Source: Rhodoplanes sp963840055 (lineage in GTDB: Bacteria > Pseudomonadota > Alphaproteobacteria > Rhizobiales > Xanthobacteraceae). Taken from it: a stretch of 64,000 nt of DNA. How positions within the stretch are numbered: position 1 is the first letter of the stretch; every line of letters begins with the position of its first letter. The notes beneath the pieces were generated by a model. That model did not search any database. It had not been told where the DNA came from and saw only the letters and a list, made by a program, of their open reading frames with translations. Location of the stretch: the NCBI GenBank assembly GCA_963840055.1, contig CAWIXM010000039.1:148923-212922 (forward strand), in the 5' to 3' direction. Both the position numbers and the translations under genes were made by a program. This document shows positions 39,790 through 49,055 of the stretch, in pieces.

Positions 39790-40551
39790 TCAGCCCCTTC
39801 CGACATAGGGCATCTTCGTCGCCATCACAGTCATGAATAGGACATTAGCGTCGGGCGGGAGGCTCGCCATGTAGGCGACCGCACTGCCGGCGTGGTCCAC
39901 ATCCATCCGCGGCTCCACCATGGTTTGGCCGCTCGGCTGGGGAACGCCCGCGCCCTCCCTCATGCGATCGGTCAGCGGGGTGGCGGCATTGCCGATATCG
40001 ATCTGGCCACAGGCGATGTCGTAGGCGCGACCATCGAGGGCGGTTTGTCGCGTCAGCCCGGTGATCGCATGCTTGGTCGTGGTGTAGGCGACCAAGAAAG
40101 GGCGCGGCGAATAGGCGGCGATCGAACCATTGTTGATAATGCGCCCGCCGCGCGGCGTCTGCGCTTTCATGATGCGGATCGCTTCCTGCGTGCACAGGAA
40201 GACGCCGGTCAGATTGATGTCAACGACCTGACGCCAGGTCTCGAAAGGCAAATCTTCGATCGGCCCTGCGGGCGCGTTGATGCCGGCATTGTTGAACAGA
40301 AGATCGAGCCGCCCAAAGGCTTCGCGTACCTGGGCGAACAGCGCATGGACGGATGCAGGATCGGCGACATCGGTCGCCACGGCGAGGCTCGCGCCGCCCG
40401 CCGCGCCGATCGCATCTGCCGTCTCTTCCAGCTTGTCCTTGCGCCGCCCGGCGAGCACCATCTGAAAGCCTGATTTCGCCAGGGCCAGGCTCGCGGCGCG
40501 GCCAATGCCGCTGCCGGCGCCGGTGACGACAGCGATGCGAGGCGAAGTCAT
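39790..40551 (-). CDS. Short-chain dehydrogenase/reductase
   Basis: The 253-residue SDR has the cofactor loop TGAGSGIG, the NNAG motif, catalytic serine in NNGSIAAYSPRP and the YTTTK form of YxxxK. A cofactor acidic or basic residue cannot be assigned with certainty, though the AGRRKDK segment after beta-2 suggests NADP(H). The C-terminus (ANVLFMTVMATKMPYVGRG) is typical of a small SDR subgroup with unknown substrate. It stands alone on the minus strand. Confidence 0.9.
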   Translation of the reverse strand: MTSPRIAVVTGAGSGIGRAASLALAKSGFQMVLAGRRKDKLEETADAIGAAGGASLAVATDVADPASVHALFAQVREAFGRLDLLFNNAGINAPAGPIEDLPFETWRQVVDINLTGVFLCTQEAIRIMKAQTPRGGRIINNGSIAAYSPRPFLVAYTTTKHAITGLTRQTALDGRAYDIACGQIDIGNAATPLTDRMREGAGVPQPSGQTMVEPRMDVDHAGSAVAYMASLPPDANVLFMTVMATKMPYVGRG

Positions 40552-41028
40552 GTGTTCGCTTCCTCCGCCGTCAGCAAAGCACAGGTCATCAACGGCCGCC
40601 AGAACGCGATCGCAAATAGTGAGATTACCATCCGAAGAATCCGGGTGAGGGGCGCGATGGCTCAGGGCGCGTATTCATAAACTCACGATTGGTCACGCGC
40701 CTCAGCAATCGCAGGGATTGGGTTGTCCATCCACGTTTTGTGATGACGGACCCAGGCGGGTAAGCTTAGTCTATGCCTGACGACTTGCGACCGTTCCGGT
40801 AGCAGCATGAACGACACGATCTCGATCGTCGCGTTGGGGAATTGCGAGCGCCGCCGTCCCATTGACTCGGGCGCCGGCGTCGTGGCTCGCATCATAGATG
40901 CGGTCACCGCCAGAGCGCCTGCGACCACGCGTGCGGCGGCCTTTGCCTTCGGGCTTTTCTTCGCGCCGCCGAGTTCTAACGTCATCGATACGATAACCAA
41001 CCCGATCACGTCGTTCGTCCCGGCAATC

Positions 41029-42081
41029 ATGGATAATCTCGACTACATTTCTCCTGCATACGGTCAGCCGGCCGCGCTTACAAAATCACAGTTGGATGCG
41101 CTCAATACCTACAATAAGGCAACAAACGATTTTAAGTCTATCTTGAGCCAGCGGCGCGCGCAGATCAATTCGAATCGACAGCTGCCGAACTTGCCAGGAC
41201 AAGCGCTTTATCTCGCTCGAAACAACATGATAAGCGCGTATAAAGATCTCACCGACGTGCTGCCGTCGAGAATCGGAAGACCTAATAAATTTGGAATTCC
41301 TCCGGCCTATTTCGATGCCGACAATGAACCGCTTCTCGAGGAGTATACAAGCCTTTTCAATATCATGCAGGCGCCACCCGCCAATGCGCAAAACTCAAAT
41401 ACTCCATTTGGTGATGTTGTTGACCTAGGAACCGTGATTGGACGAGTTAAGGGCCTCGATGCAGAACATGCTGAAGTGGCGGGCCGGATCAGCTTGGGCC
41501 TTTTCTTTGCCGAGACAAATGGCAACCAAAATATTGGGAATGCGCGCTCGAATAAGTACAAGGGCAGCTTTCAGACAGGGGTATCTGAAGATAAATATGG
41601 TCGAAACAAATGGGCAGCAATTAAAAAAACGATCGCATCTCTCAATCTTGCATTGAGCGCTCGCGACGATGAGGAAGAGATCCGCGTCGGCAAATTAGAC
41701 CATCGATTCAATCACTGGACTGCCGTAAGAGACGCCCTAATGAATTCACACGCAGGCCTTTTCCCGCGCATACCGACGATCGTGAAAGCATTGCCAAATC
41801 CCGTTGATCAAATGAAGCTTTTTGAGCTCATACAGATCATTCCAAGTCCGACCAAGGCCGCTCTCAAATCGGGCGACGTATTGGAATACAAAATTTCCGA
41901 CCCGAGGATAATGGGATATTTGCGCAACAACAGCATCTTCACATTTGGAAAAAGTAATCGCGCAAAAACATCGGCGACGTTCGGCGAGATTCTCGATGCG
42001 ATGTGGCTCTTCAATGACAAATTTGAACGAGCGCTGTCTAAATTCAACGAGATCAAGGCTCGGCAAAAGGGTGGGAATTAG
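41029..42081 (+). CDS. AT-rich orphan protein with lysozyme-like segment
   Basis: I chose the ATG at 41029, where composition turns AT-rich; the frame opens at 40807, but that GC-rich extension (74 codons) is unconvincing, so the start is uncertain. The 350-residue product is alpha-helical. The segment ISLGLFFAETNGNQNIGNARSNKYKGSFQTG resembles the catalytic Glu region of SLT/goose-lysozyme folds (Glu in AETNG, then a GxFQ motif). No signal peptide or membrane helix is clear in the shorter form. The sharp base-composition contrast indicates transfer. I do not recognise a specific family; the muramidase idea is a hypothesis. Confidence 0.6.
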   Translation: MDNLDYISPAYGQPAALTKSQLDALNTYNKATNDFKSILSQRRAQINSNRQLPNLPGQALYLARNNMISAYKDLTDVLPSRIGRPNKFGIPPAYFDADNEPLLEEYTSLFNIMQAPPANAQNSNTPFGDVVDLGTVIGRVKGLDAEHAEVAGRISLGLFFAETNGNQNIGNARSNKYKGSFQTGVSEDKYGRNKWAAIKKTIASLNLALSARDDEEEIRVGKLDHRFNHWTAVRDALMNSHAGLFPRIPTIVKALPNPVDQMKLFELIQIIPSPTKAALKSGDVLEYKISDPRIMGYLRNNSIFTFGKSNRAKTSATFGEILDAMWLFNDKFERALSKFNEIKARQKGGN

Positions 42082-42413
42082 GAATTTCGGGCCGGCGGGA
42101 CGTTCGCAAAGCAGCCTTCATCTGTCCCGGCCGGGCCACCGCCACGGACACCGCCAGGGTCAGATTCGGGCATGCGGACCGTGAGCACTCCTTTCACGCC
42201 CCTCCGAACAGTGGCACAATTTCGCCCGTCGCGGGTCACGCTAATGCCGCATTCGAGCCCTCCTGCGGCCACTCCGCGCCGCTATATGTTTAATATCTGC
42301 GACTAGACCACACCCCCGAAAACGAATTAAGCGCAACTATTGGCCTCCTCCGGCGGGAGTTTTCTGTTGGAGTGAGGCGGTATCCGGCCGATGTGCTCAA
42401 GGGGGGTGTGGCT
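42082..42413. other. Gap downstream of the AT-rich gene
   Basis: About 330 bp, GC-rich again. It contains a GGTCAGATT-GGGCATGCGG motif at about 42157 that recurs at about 47108. No gene seen. Confidence 0.4.
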
Positions 42414-42494
42414 ATGAGGAGGTCGTGGCCGATAATCGAGATTATGTTTGGCGGAAGCCTCGCGATCATAGCGATGATCCTTCTGATGAGCTGA
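42414..42494 (+). CDS. 26-residue single-helix membrane microprotein
   Basis: ATG at 42414 follows AAGGGGGG by seven bases. The product MRRSWPIIEIMFGGSLAII then AMILLMS is one basic cap plus one transmembrane helix, ending in a TGA. Very short proteins of this kind are common in Bradyrhizobium relatives. Support is only the ribosome site and the clean hydrophobic pattern. Confidence 0.42.
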   Translation: MRRSWPIIEIMFGGSLAIIAMILLMS

Positions 42495-42866
42495 CGCCTT
42501 AAACGCGATTGCGAGGCCGCTGAGGGCGCGCGACTGCGACCGGGGCGCCGGTGTTCGAGCGGCTGTGCGAGGGGAGCAGCTGCCCCCGCACGGGGCGATT
42601 GCGGATTCTCGCCGGCATCGTGGAGAGCCTTGATGTAGCCGCTTCGGCGACTAGGGAGCCGTGCACACACCTATCGGAGGCCAGCCCCGAAAACACGCTC
42701 CCTGGCCTCCGTAGCGCCGCCGAGGGGCTATCCGTAGCTCGCCTGCGCCACGGCCCCTAAGGGTGCACTAACTCACAAATCCGGCTCTATGAGCGTCGCT
42801 CGATGTCCGCTTCGCTCCGAAAGCGAGCGAATTGCTGCGCGACAGCGAAATGACGTATATGAGACG
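42495..42866. other. Region upstream of the split amidase gene
   Basis: About 370 bp that should hold the amidase promoter. Short frames on both strands show no family features. Confidence 0.4.
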
Positions 42867-43198
42867 ATGGAAATCGACGACCTCACGATTGCCCGAACAC
42901 TGGACCTGTTCGAGCGCGGCGACTTAAGCGCGACTGCGCTGTGCCAAGCCTTTCTTGACCGGATAAACAAGATCGACCGCTCCGGCCCGACCCTGAGGTC
43001 GGTGTTGGAGTTAAATCCGGACGCACTCGCGTCTGCGGAGGCCTGTGATCGTGCCCGCCGGACCGACATTCAGGTGCCACCGCTGAACGGCATACCGATC
43101 CTCGTCAAGGACAGTATCGACACCGCCGACCGGACCCAGACGACTGCCGGTTCTATCGCGATGCTTGGCAACTTTGCCCCACGTGACGCCTTCGTGGT
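42867..43198 (+). pseudogene. Amidase, 5' fragment (split by IS21-family element)
   Basis: This encodes the first 110 residues of an amidase-signature enzyme: MEIDDLTIARTLDLFERGDLSATALCQ, then NGIPILVKDSIDTADRTQTTAGS with the catalytic Lys. The frame ends inside the insertion at a TGA at 43212. The 3' fragment starts at 45670. Removing the element and one target copy restores DAFVVDRLRKAGAVILGKAN exactly and a gene of 496 residues. The ATG at 42867 is preferred; the frame opens upstream at 42789. Confidence 0.9.
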
Positions 43199-43329
43199 TG
43201 TCAATCGGCATTGAATCGGGACCCCTGATCGGCGTCCAAAAGGGACCCCCTTTGGACAGGAGAAGGGGAGCAAGCCGCGAGCGAGCGCGCCTTCATGGAG
43301 CGCCGTAGCGAGCGAGCGGCTTGCGGTGG

Positions 43330-44058
43330 TCAGGCGCGGCTTTTGAAGCGCCAGCTGTCGTTGCCGGTCTCGACGATGTCGCAGTGGTGAGTGAGGCGAT
43401 CGAGCAGTGCGGTGGTCATCTTGGCGTCGCCGAAGACGCTCGGCCATTCGCCGAAGGCGAGATTGGTGGTGACGATGATCGAGGTGCGTTCGTAGAGCCG
43501 ACTGACGAGATGGAAGAGGAGCTGGCCGCCGGACTGGGCGAAGGGCAGATAGCCGAGTTCATCGAGGACGATGAAGTCCATGCGGGTGAGGTGATCGGCG
43601 AGCCTGCCCTGCCGGCCGTTGCGGGTTTCGGTTTCAAGCCGATTGACGAGATCGACGACATTGTAGAACCGACCGCGCGCGCCGGCGCGAATGCAGCTTC
43701 GCGCAATGGCGATGGCGAGATGGGTCTTGCCGGTTCCCGTTCCGCCGACCAGCACGACGTTGCGCTGCTGGGCGATGAAGCCGCCGCCGGCGAGGTCTTT
43801 CACCAGGGTCTCGTTGATCGGCGTGCCGGCGAACTTGAAGTCGGCGAGATCTTTGGCGAGCGGGAGCCTGGCGATGGTGAGCTGGTATTTGATCGAGCGC
43901 GCCTGCTTCTCGCTGATCTCGGCGGTGAGCAGGTCGCCGACGACCCGTTGGGGTTCGTGCTGGCGTTTGACGGCGGTCGCCATGATGTCATCGAAGGCAG
44001 CCTTCATGCCGTAGAGCCGCAGCTCGCCCATGAGGTCGAAGATTTGGGTGCGTTCCAT
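43330..44058 (-). CDS. istB: IS21 helper ATPase IstB
   Basis: The 242-residue AAA+ helper has Walker A in VLVGGTGTGKTHLAIAIA and Walker B in FIVLDELGYLPF. It promotes transposition by IstA and target selection. The ATG at 44058 overlaps the istA stop (TGATG), with AGGAGG upstream, so the two are translationally coupled. The longer frame back to 44094 lies in istA and is not needed. It appears intact. Confidence 0.95.
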   Translation of the reverse strand: MERTQIFDLMGELRLYGMKAAFDDIMATAVKRQHEPQRVVGDLLTAEISEKQARSIKYQLTIARLPLAKDLADFKFAGTPINETLVKDLAGGGFIAQQRNVVLVGGTGTGKTHLAIAIARSCIRAGARGRFYNVVDLVNRLETETRNGRQGRLADHLTRMDFIVLDELGYLPFAQSGGQLLFHLVSRLYERTSIIVTTNLAFGEWPSVFGDAKMTTALLDRLTHHCDIVETGNDSWRFKSRA

Positions 44059-45557
44059 CAGAGGGTCCTCCTGAGGGTGTCGTAACGGGCGCAATTGGGA
44101 ACCGGGGTATGGCGCAGGGTGAGCCCGGCCGGCGTGACGATGGTGATGGGCGGCCCGGGATCGCGCTGGCGGGCGAGAATGTTGAGGATGACGTCGGCGG
44201 AGTGGACGCCGTGGGCGAGCGCTTCGGCGCAGGCCGCCTCGACCGCCGGCAGCCCGTCGGCGAGCACCGCGACCAGGATGTCGACCATCTGCCGATCGCC
44301 GTCGTCGGTCCCGGCCAGCTTGCGCCGCACCCGCTCCATGGCGGCCGGCAGCACCCAGGCCTTGAAGGGAGCGCCATTGCGGAGAGCGCCCGGCTTACGG
44401 GCGAGCACCGGGACGTAATGCCAGGGATCGTAGACCGTCGCGCCGCGGCCGAAGGCGCGCGGATGCTCGCCGACGATCCTGCCGTCCTGGCGGATCACGA
44501 CGCGGTCGGCGTAGGCGTGAATCTCAACCGGTCGGCCGACGGCGCTCGCTGTGACCGAGTATTTGTTGTTGTCGAAGCGGACCAGGCAGGTCTTGGAGAC
44601 CGAGGCGGGCACGGCGTGGAACCCATCGAAGCGACCGGTATAGGGAACGAGCTTCGGCCGCTCCGCCTCGAACGCCTCCCAGATCGTCTGCTCGCTCAGG
44701 TCCGGATGACGATGCGCTTTGGCGTGGGCGATGCATTGATCCAGAAGCCAGGCGTTCAGCTCGTCGTAGCTCTTGAACCGCAGCCGGGGCGTGAAGAACC
44801 TCTCGCGCACCAGGCCGACCTGGTTCTCGACCTGCCCCTTCTCCCAGCCGGACGCCGGCGTGCAGGCGACCGGATCGACGAGATAATGGCTGCACATCTG
44901 CAGGAAGCGGCGATTGTAGAGCCGGTCCTTGCCGACGAAGACCGTTTCCACCGCCGTCTTCATGTTATCGTAGATGCCGCGCTGACACGCGCCTCGGAAG
45001 AAGGCGAAGGCGCGGTCGTGGGCGTCGAACACCATCTCCTGCGTCTCGCGCGGATAGGCGCGCACGAACGGCATGCGGCTGTGGCAGAGCCGGACATGGG
45101 CGACCTTCACCGTGATCGTCACGCCGTTCAGCACGACGACCTCGTGGCTCCAGTCAAACTGGAAGGCCTCCCCCGGCGCGAAGAACAGCGGCACGTAGGC
45201 CGCAGCCGTCGATTGCCCGCGCTCCTTGGCCCACCGCCTGGCGTAGCGCCGAACGGCGTCGTAGCCGCCCCCGTAACCGCGTCCGCACAGCTCCTCGAAA
45301 ATGCGGATCAGCGTCAGCTGCTCGCGGGCCGGCTTGGCCGCGTTCGTCTCCAACAGTTCCTCAAGAACCGCCGTCCATTGCCCGAGCTTCGGCCGCGGTT
45401 GAACTGTGCGCTCGTACGTGAACGAAGTCTCGCCCGACCGGATGACTTTCCGGACAACCTTCCGCGACAGTCGCAGCTCCCGGCAGATCGCCTTGATCGA
45501 CTTGCCGTCCGAAAAATAGCCGCGTCGAACCTTCGCAATCGTTTCCACAATCAGCAT
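44058..45557 (-). CDS. istA: IS21 transposase IstA
   Basis: The 499-residue DDE transposase has an N-terminal helix-turn-helix (SIKAICRELRLSRKVVRKVIRSG), the catalytic core with FQFDWSHEVVVL, GIYDNMKTAVETVF and GQVENQVGLVRERFF as the D, D and E regions, and a C-terminal region that contacts IstB. The ATG at 45557 follows GAGGTTGGG; GTG at 45575 is possible. A 908-codon frame on the opposite strand (44109-46835) is only an antisense shadow that happens to run into the amidase. Confidence 0.95.
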   Translation of the reverse strand: MLIVETIAKVRRGYFSDGKSIKAICRELRLSRKVVRKVIRSGETSFTYERTVQPRPKLGQWTAVLEELLETNAAKPAREQLTLIRIFEELCGRGYGGGYDAVRRYARRWAKERGQSTAAAYVPLFFAPGEAFQFDWSHEVVVLNGVTITVKVAHVRLCHSRMPFVRAYPRETQEMVFDAHDRAFAFFRGACQRGIYDNMKTAVETVFVGKDRLYNRRFLQMCSHYLVDPVACTPASGWEKGQVENQVGLVRERFFTPRLRFKSYDELNAWLLDQCIAHAKAHRHPDLSEQTIWEAFEAERPKLVPYTGRFDGFHAVPASVSKTCLVRFDNNKYSVTASAVGRPVEIHAYADRVVIRQDGRIVGEHPRAFGRGATVYDPWHYVPVLARKPGALRNGAPFKAWVLPAAMERVRRKLAGTDDGDRQMVDILVAVLADGLPAVEAACAEALAHGVHSADVILNILARQRDPGPPITIVTPAGLTLRHTPVPNCARYDTLRRTL

Positions 45558-45669
45558 CCCAACCTCGGCTTCCACGAATCATGGAAGCCAGTGTGGACCC
45601 ACCGTCCCGGGGTCCCGATTGGAAGCCGATCACCCCGAAAACGGGGTCCCTATTGCACGCCGAAACACA

Positions 45670-46835
45670 TCGTGGTCGACCGTCTCAGGAAGGCCGGAGC
45701 CGTCATCCTCGGAAAAGCCAACATGACCGAATGGAGCTACATGCGTTCCGCCCGGACTTGCAGTGGCTGGAGCAGTCGTGGTGGCCAAATACGCAATCCA
45801 CACATCCTCGATCGATCTCCTTCCGGCTCCAGTGGCGGCTCTGCTGTTGCGGTCGCGGCCGGCCTTTGCATGGGGGCGCTTGGTGCCGAAGTCGACGGTT
45901 CGATCGTTCGTCCGTCATCCGCCAATGGAGTTGTGGGCATCAAGCCCACGGTCGGTCTTGTCAGCCGGAGCGGTGTGATGCCGGTCGCTGCTCCGCAGGA
46001 CACGGCCGGTCCTATTGCCCGCACCGTCGCCGATGTTGCGCTCCTCTTGTCGGTTCTCGCCGGGCCGGACCCGGAGGATCCAGCGACGATGGAAGCGCCG
46101 GTCTCGACCAATTTCACCGCTTTGCTCGCTAACGATGCGCTCCATGGCGCGCGCCTCGGCGTGGCCCGGGACATGATGGGCACGCACGAAGGGGTCGACA
46201 AAGTCATCGACGCTGCAATCGACACATTGCGCGATTTGGGCGCCGAGATCGTCGATCCGGCGATCGGCGCATGGACCCCGTTCTTCGGGGAGGCCGAAGT
46301 CGAACTTTGCCTTTATGGGTTCAAGGACGGCATCAATCGCTATCTGGCATTCCATCAAAGCTCGCCGATGAAGACCCTGGGAGACGTCATTGCGTTCAAT
46401 GAAGCCAACGCCGATCGGATCATGCCGTACTTCCCGCAAGACCTCTTCGAGCGCGCACAGGCTAAGGGCGATCTCCACGAGGAAGCCTACTTGAAAGCGA
46501 AAGAGGAGTGCCGGCGTATGTCACGCACCGACGGCATCGACAAGGTGCTGAACGCGCACGTCCTTGACGCTCTGATTGCGCCGACCGACGGCACACCGCC
46601 CTGGATCATCGATCCCCTGGTCGGAGACCACATCATTGGCGGCTGCTCAGCTCCTCCGGCGTTGGCTGGTTATCCGCACGTCACTGTCCCGGCTGGGATG
46701 TGTCACGGGCTTCCGGTCGCGCTTTCTTTCTTTGGTAAGGCGTGGCAGGAGGGGAAGTTGCTCGGCTATGCCTTTGCCTTTGAGCAGGCAACGCGAGCCC
46801 GACGCACTCCCGCCTTCAGGCCAACGGTTGCTTGA
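45670..46835 (+). pseudogene. Amidase, 3' fragment (split by IS21-family element)
   Basis: This is the remaining 386 residues of the amidase. It contains the catalytic Ser-cis-Ser region SPSGSSGGSAVAVAAGLCMGA with GSIVRPSSANGVVGIKP, and the C-terminal PPWIIDPLVGDHIIGGCSAP and LAGYPHVTVPAG. It begins with the 7-bp target repeat. No start or ribosome site exists in the fragment, so it should not be translated. The substrate of the original enzyme is unknown. Confidence 0.92.
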
Positions 46836-46919
46836 ACAGTTCGCCAGACAGGTCGGACAGCGTGGCAGAAGCCCCAGAAGATCAGGGAAGCGATACCGTT
46901 TCTGGCAATGTTGGACGCT

Positions 46920-46957
46920 AGAGCGAATTCCATTCCAATGGAATCGGAATTCGCTCT
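46920..46957 (+). terminator. Palindromic terminator after the amidase
   Basis: AGAGCGAATTCC (46920-46931) pairs perfectly with GGAATTCGCTCT (46946-46957), with a nested ATTCC/GGAAT pair in the loop, followed by GGTTTTT. It is a strong intrinsic-terminator shape 85 bp after the amidase stop. It also resembles a dispersed palindrome family. Confidence 0.75.
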
Positions 46958-46972
46958 GGTTTTTCGTGAGTA

Positions 46973-47047
46973 GTCGCATTTTCTTCGGCGAACCGGTTCC
47001 CACCCCCGGATCAAGTCCGAGGGCATGCTTCGCCGGAAAATGCTCTA
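46973..47047. repeat. Palindromic repeat copy 2, with loop insertion
   Basis: The outer arms are the same as in the 19423-19472 copy: GTCGCATTTTC, GCGGCGAA-type arm and CGCCGGAAAATGCTCTA. Here the loop after GGTTCCCA carries about 25 extra bases including CCCCGGATCAAGTCCGAGGG, itself palindromic. Confidence 0.8.
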
Positions 47048-47049
47048 GG

Positions 47050-47269
47050 CGGTCGTTTGCCGAGCGCGACGACCCTGTGCTCGCAATGACTGCGGCGTCC
47101 GGGTTGGGTCAGATTTGGGCATGCGGGGCCGTAAGCGACCGGTCCGCCTTCACCCGAACAACCCCACATTCGCGAGCATGGCGGGCAAGTACGAGAAGTG
47201 CCACAAGCCGCCATTCAATTGATGGATTAGGCGAAGACGCTAGGCCGGCTCAACCACGGTCGATATCAT
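47050..47269. other. Rest of the gap downstream of the amidase
   Basis: No gene seen. A GGTCAGATT-GGGCATGCGG motif at about 47108 matches one at about 42157, so the split amidase lies between two copies. Confidence 0.4.
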
Positions 47270-48229
47270 TCAAGCCTTAATTCTTCTCGGAGCGACCGGT
47301 TTGTTATTCTTTGCCTTTTGCTTGGCTTGGTACATGAACTCGATCAGGACTGAGCCGCATATCGCAATGATCGCGATGACCTGTATCAGAGTCAGAGGTT
47401 GCGAAAGGATGGCAACCGCCAGCACGGCGGCAATGGCAGGCTTGAGGAAGAACAGGTAACTGGCGCGCGTAATGTCGGGCGCATGCGCTAGTCCGCCGAT
47501 CCAGAGATATTGCGTAAGAGTCGTGTTCCACAGCGCGATGACGAGCAACGACCATGCCTGACGCGCAGGCAGGTTTGGCAAGTTCAAGGGATTGACCCAA
47601 ATACCGAACGCGATGCCGACAACAACCCACAGCCCGAGCCCGCCTATAAACATCGCCAGCGCAGTTACCGGGAGGGCTCCGTGGCGTGTAATGATCGGCC
47701 TCACCAGGACCGAAAATGACGCTACCAGCGCAGCGCATCCGAGCGCCATAAAGATGCCGATCAGGGAACTTTTCGTGTCAAGGAACTTGCTGAGATAGCC
47801 GTCACTGATTAGCAGCGCGACGGCGAACACGGCTGTACAGCCGGTCAACCATTTCACCGCCGATATAGGCTGCCGGTTGATGATCTGATTCGAAATGCCG
47901 ACGAATATTGGAATTGTCGTGACTAGTGTCGCCACTTGAATAACGGTCGCATAATCAAGCGCCCAGTGAAACAGCAGGTAAGCGAGAGTGACCCCGGCGA
48001 AGGACAATGGAAGCAACAGTTTCCATTCAGCTCGAAATATTTTGAGAACAGCGCCGGGACCGGCGATCACCATCGAAACCAGCAGCAATCCCGATCCACC
48101 CAGAAGAAAGCGCCAACTCGATACCTCAGGCCCTGATACGCCTGAGAAGACCGCGACAAACTCACTTGTGGCATGTCCAAGGACGCCTATGAAAACGGCG
48201 AGATAGGCGATCGCCGGCCTGTTCCACAT
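47270..48229 (-). CDS. EamA family (DMT) transporter
   Basis: The 319-residue protein has ten hydrophobic helices in two EamA repeats (AIAYLAVFIGVLGHATSEFVAV to about LLISDG, and LIGIFMALGCAALVASFSVLV onward). The ATG at 48229 follows the upstream stop after one base (TAAGATG), so it is coupled to the alpha/beta hydrolase gene. DMT permeases export small metabolites; the cargo is unknown. The Lys/Arg-rich C-terminus (KAKNNKPVAPRRIKA) is cytoplasmic. Confidence 0.88.
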   Translation of the reverse strand: MWNRPAIAYLAVFIGVLGHATSEFVAVFSGVSGPEVSSWRFLLGGSGLLLVSMVIAGPGAVLKIFRAEWKLLLPLSFAGVTLAYLLFHWALDYATVIQVATLVTTIPIFVGISNQIINRQPISAVKWLTGCTAVFAVALLISDGYLSKFLDTKSSLIGIFMALGCAALVASFSVLVRPIITRHGALPVTALAMFIGGLGLWVVVGIAFGIWVNPLNLPNLPARQAWSLLVIALWNTTLTQYLWIGGLAHAPDITRASYLFFLKPAIAAVLAVAILSQPLTLIQVIAIIAICGSVLIEFMYQAKQKAKNNKPVAPRRIKA

Positions 48230-48230
48230 C

Positions 48231-49055
48231 TTATTCGAGCCTCTCCGCAAATTCGATCAATGCGTCGGCAAGACGAACAGGATGTTCGAGCGGCAGCAAA
48301 TGGCCTGCGTCCGTCCATTCGAGATGTTCGGCCTGCCGCAGCTTCTTGCGGAGTTGCTTTACGTGATCCTGATCGAGAAAGAGCCGATCCTGAAGACCTG
48401 TGATGGTCAGGACGGGCAAATTCAGTTCGTCATAGGGCACGTCCCAGTCGGTCGAACCCGCGGCCTGCATCAATTTGAAATGGCCGTGCGCCGGGTCCTG
48501 CGGCATATAGGTTGTGGCAACCAGATAATTGCTGCGGTTTTCAGCCTGGAAGTCTTCATTTGTGAGAAGCGGCAAGTACAAGTCGAGCAAGAGTGGAAAG
48601 CCACCGACACGAACGGCTGCAAGCAATGCATCATTTATCCAGGCGATGCGCGGCCCGATGTGTCTCAATGTGTTGAGAAGCACAAGGCCGGTTGCGCGCG
48701 CCCCCACAAGTATTGCGCGGGATGCATACAGTCCACCGATCGACAGGCCCACCAGAACAGAGCGAGGCGGATCGACTTCTCTCAAGAGTGTTAGGAGGTC
48801 GCCGATGATTAGATCAGCGCTCAGCTCCAGCTCTTCCGAAAATGGACTGTCAGCCTGACCGCGAAAGTTCCAGCAGAGCGTGCCAAGCCCTGCTTCACGG
48901 CAGCGCGGTGCTACCACTGCTTGCCATGCGGCAGCGCTACCCGTCAGGGCGTTTACAAAAACCAGTGTTGGTTTCTTCTGTGAAGGCGCATCGTACTCGA
49001 AATAAAGGCCGTCCTTCTGCCCGAGTTCAAGGTAGGTGGCGCCGGGCCGTGCCAT
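48231..49055 (-). CDS. Alpha/beta hydrolase
   Basis: The 274-residue protein has the nucleophile elbow in VLVGLSIGGLYASR, an HG-like oxyanion region near VFVNALTGSAAAW, an acid residue candidate in GLQDRLFLD and the catalytic His in DAGHLLPLEHP. It lacks a signal peptide, so it should be cytoplasmic. The substrate is unknown; the linked EamA transporter gene suggests a joint metabolite-handling role (inference). Confidence 0.9.
   Translation of the reverse strand: MARPGATYLELGQKDGLYFEYDAPSQKKPTLVFVNALTGSAAAWQAVVAPRCREAGLGTLCWNFRGQADSPFSEELELSADLIIGDLLTLLREVDPPRSVLVGLSIGGLYASRAILVGARATGLVLLNTLRHIGPRIAWINDALLAAVRVGGFPLLLDLYLPLLTNEDFQAENRSNYLVATTYMPQDPAHGHFKLMQAAGSTDWDVPYDELNLPVLTITGLQDRLFLDQDHVKQLRKKLRQAEHLEWTDAGHLLPLEHPVRLADALIEFAERLE

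Larger units (their letters stand above)
43199..45669. mobile_element. IS21-family insertion sequence
   Basis: The element is 2,471 bp. Its ends match over 27 bp at about 20 positions: TGT at 43199 and ACA at 45669, each followed inward by CGGC, AAT and GGGACCCC blocks. The flanking TCGTGGT at 43192-43198 and 45670-45676 is a 7-bp target duplication. Further GGGACCCC and TGATCGGC copies lie inside each end, the multiple terminal repeats typical of IS21. It carries istA and istB on the minus strand, both apparently intact. Confidence 0.93.

Noticed and set aside
40683..41030. Minus-strand 115-codon frame opposite the start of the AT-rich gene
   Set aside because: It has no ribosome site or family features and is mirrored by an equally long plus-strand frame in GC-rich DNA.
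44109..46835. A 908-codon plus-strand frame across istA and the amidase 3' end
   Set aside because: Its first part is the antisense of istA and only the last third is amidase. The apparent fusion is an accident of frame, and no start signal exists.
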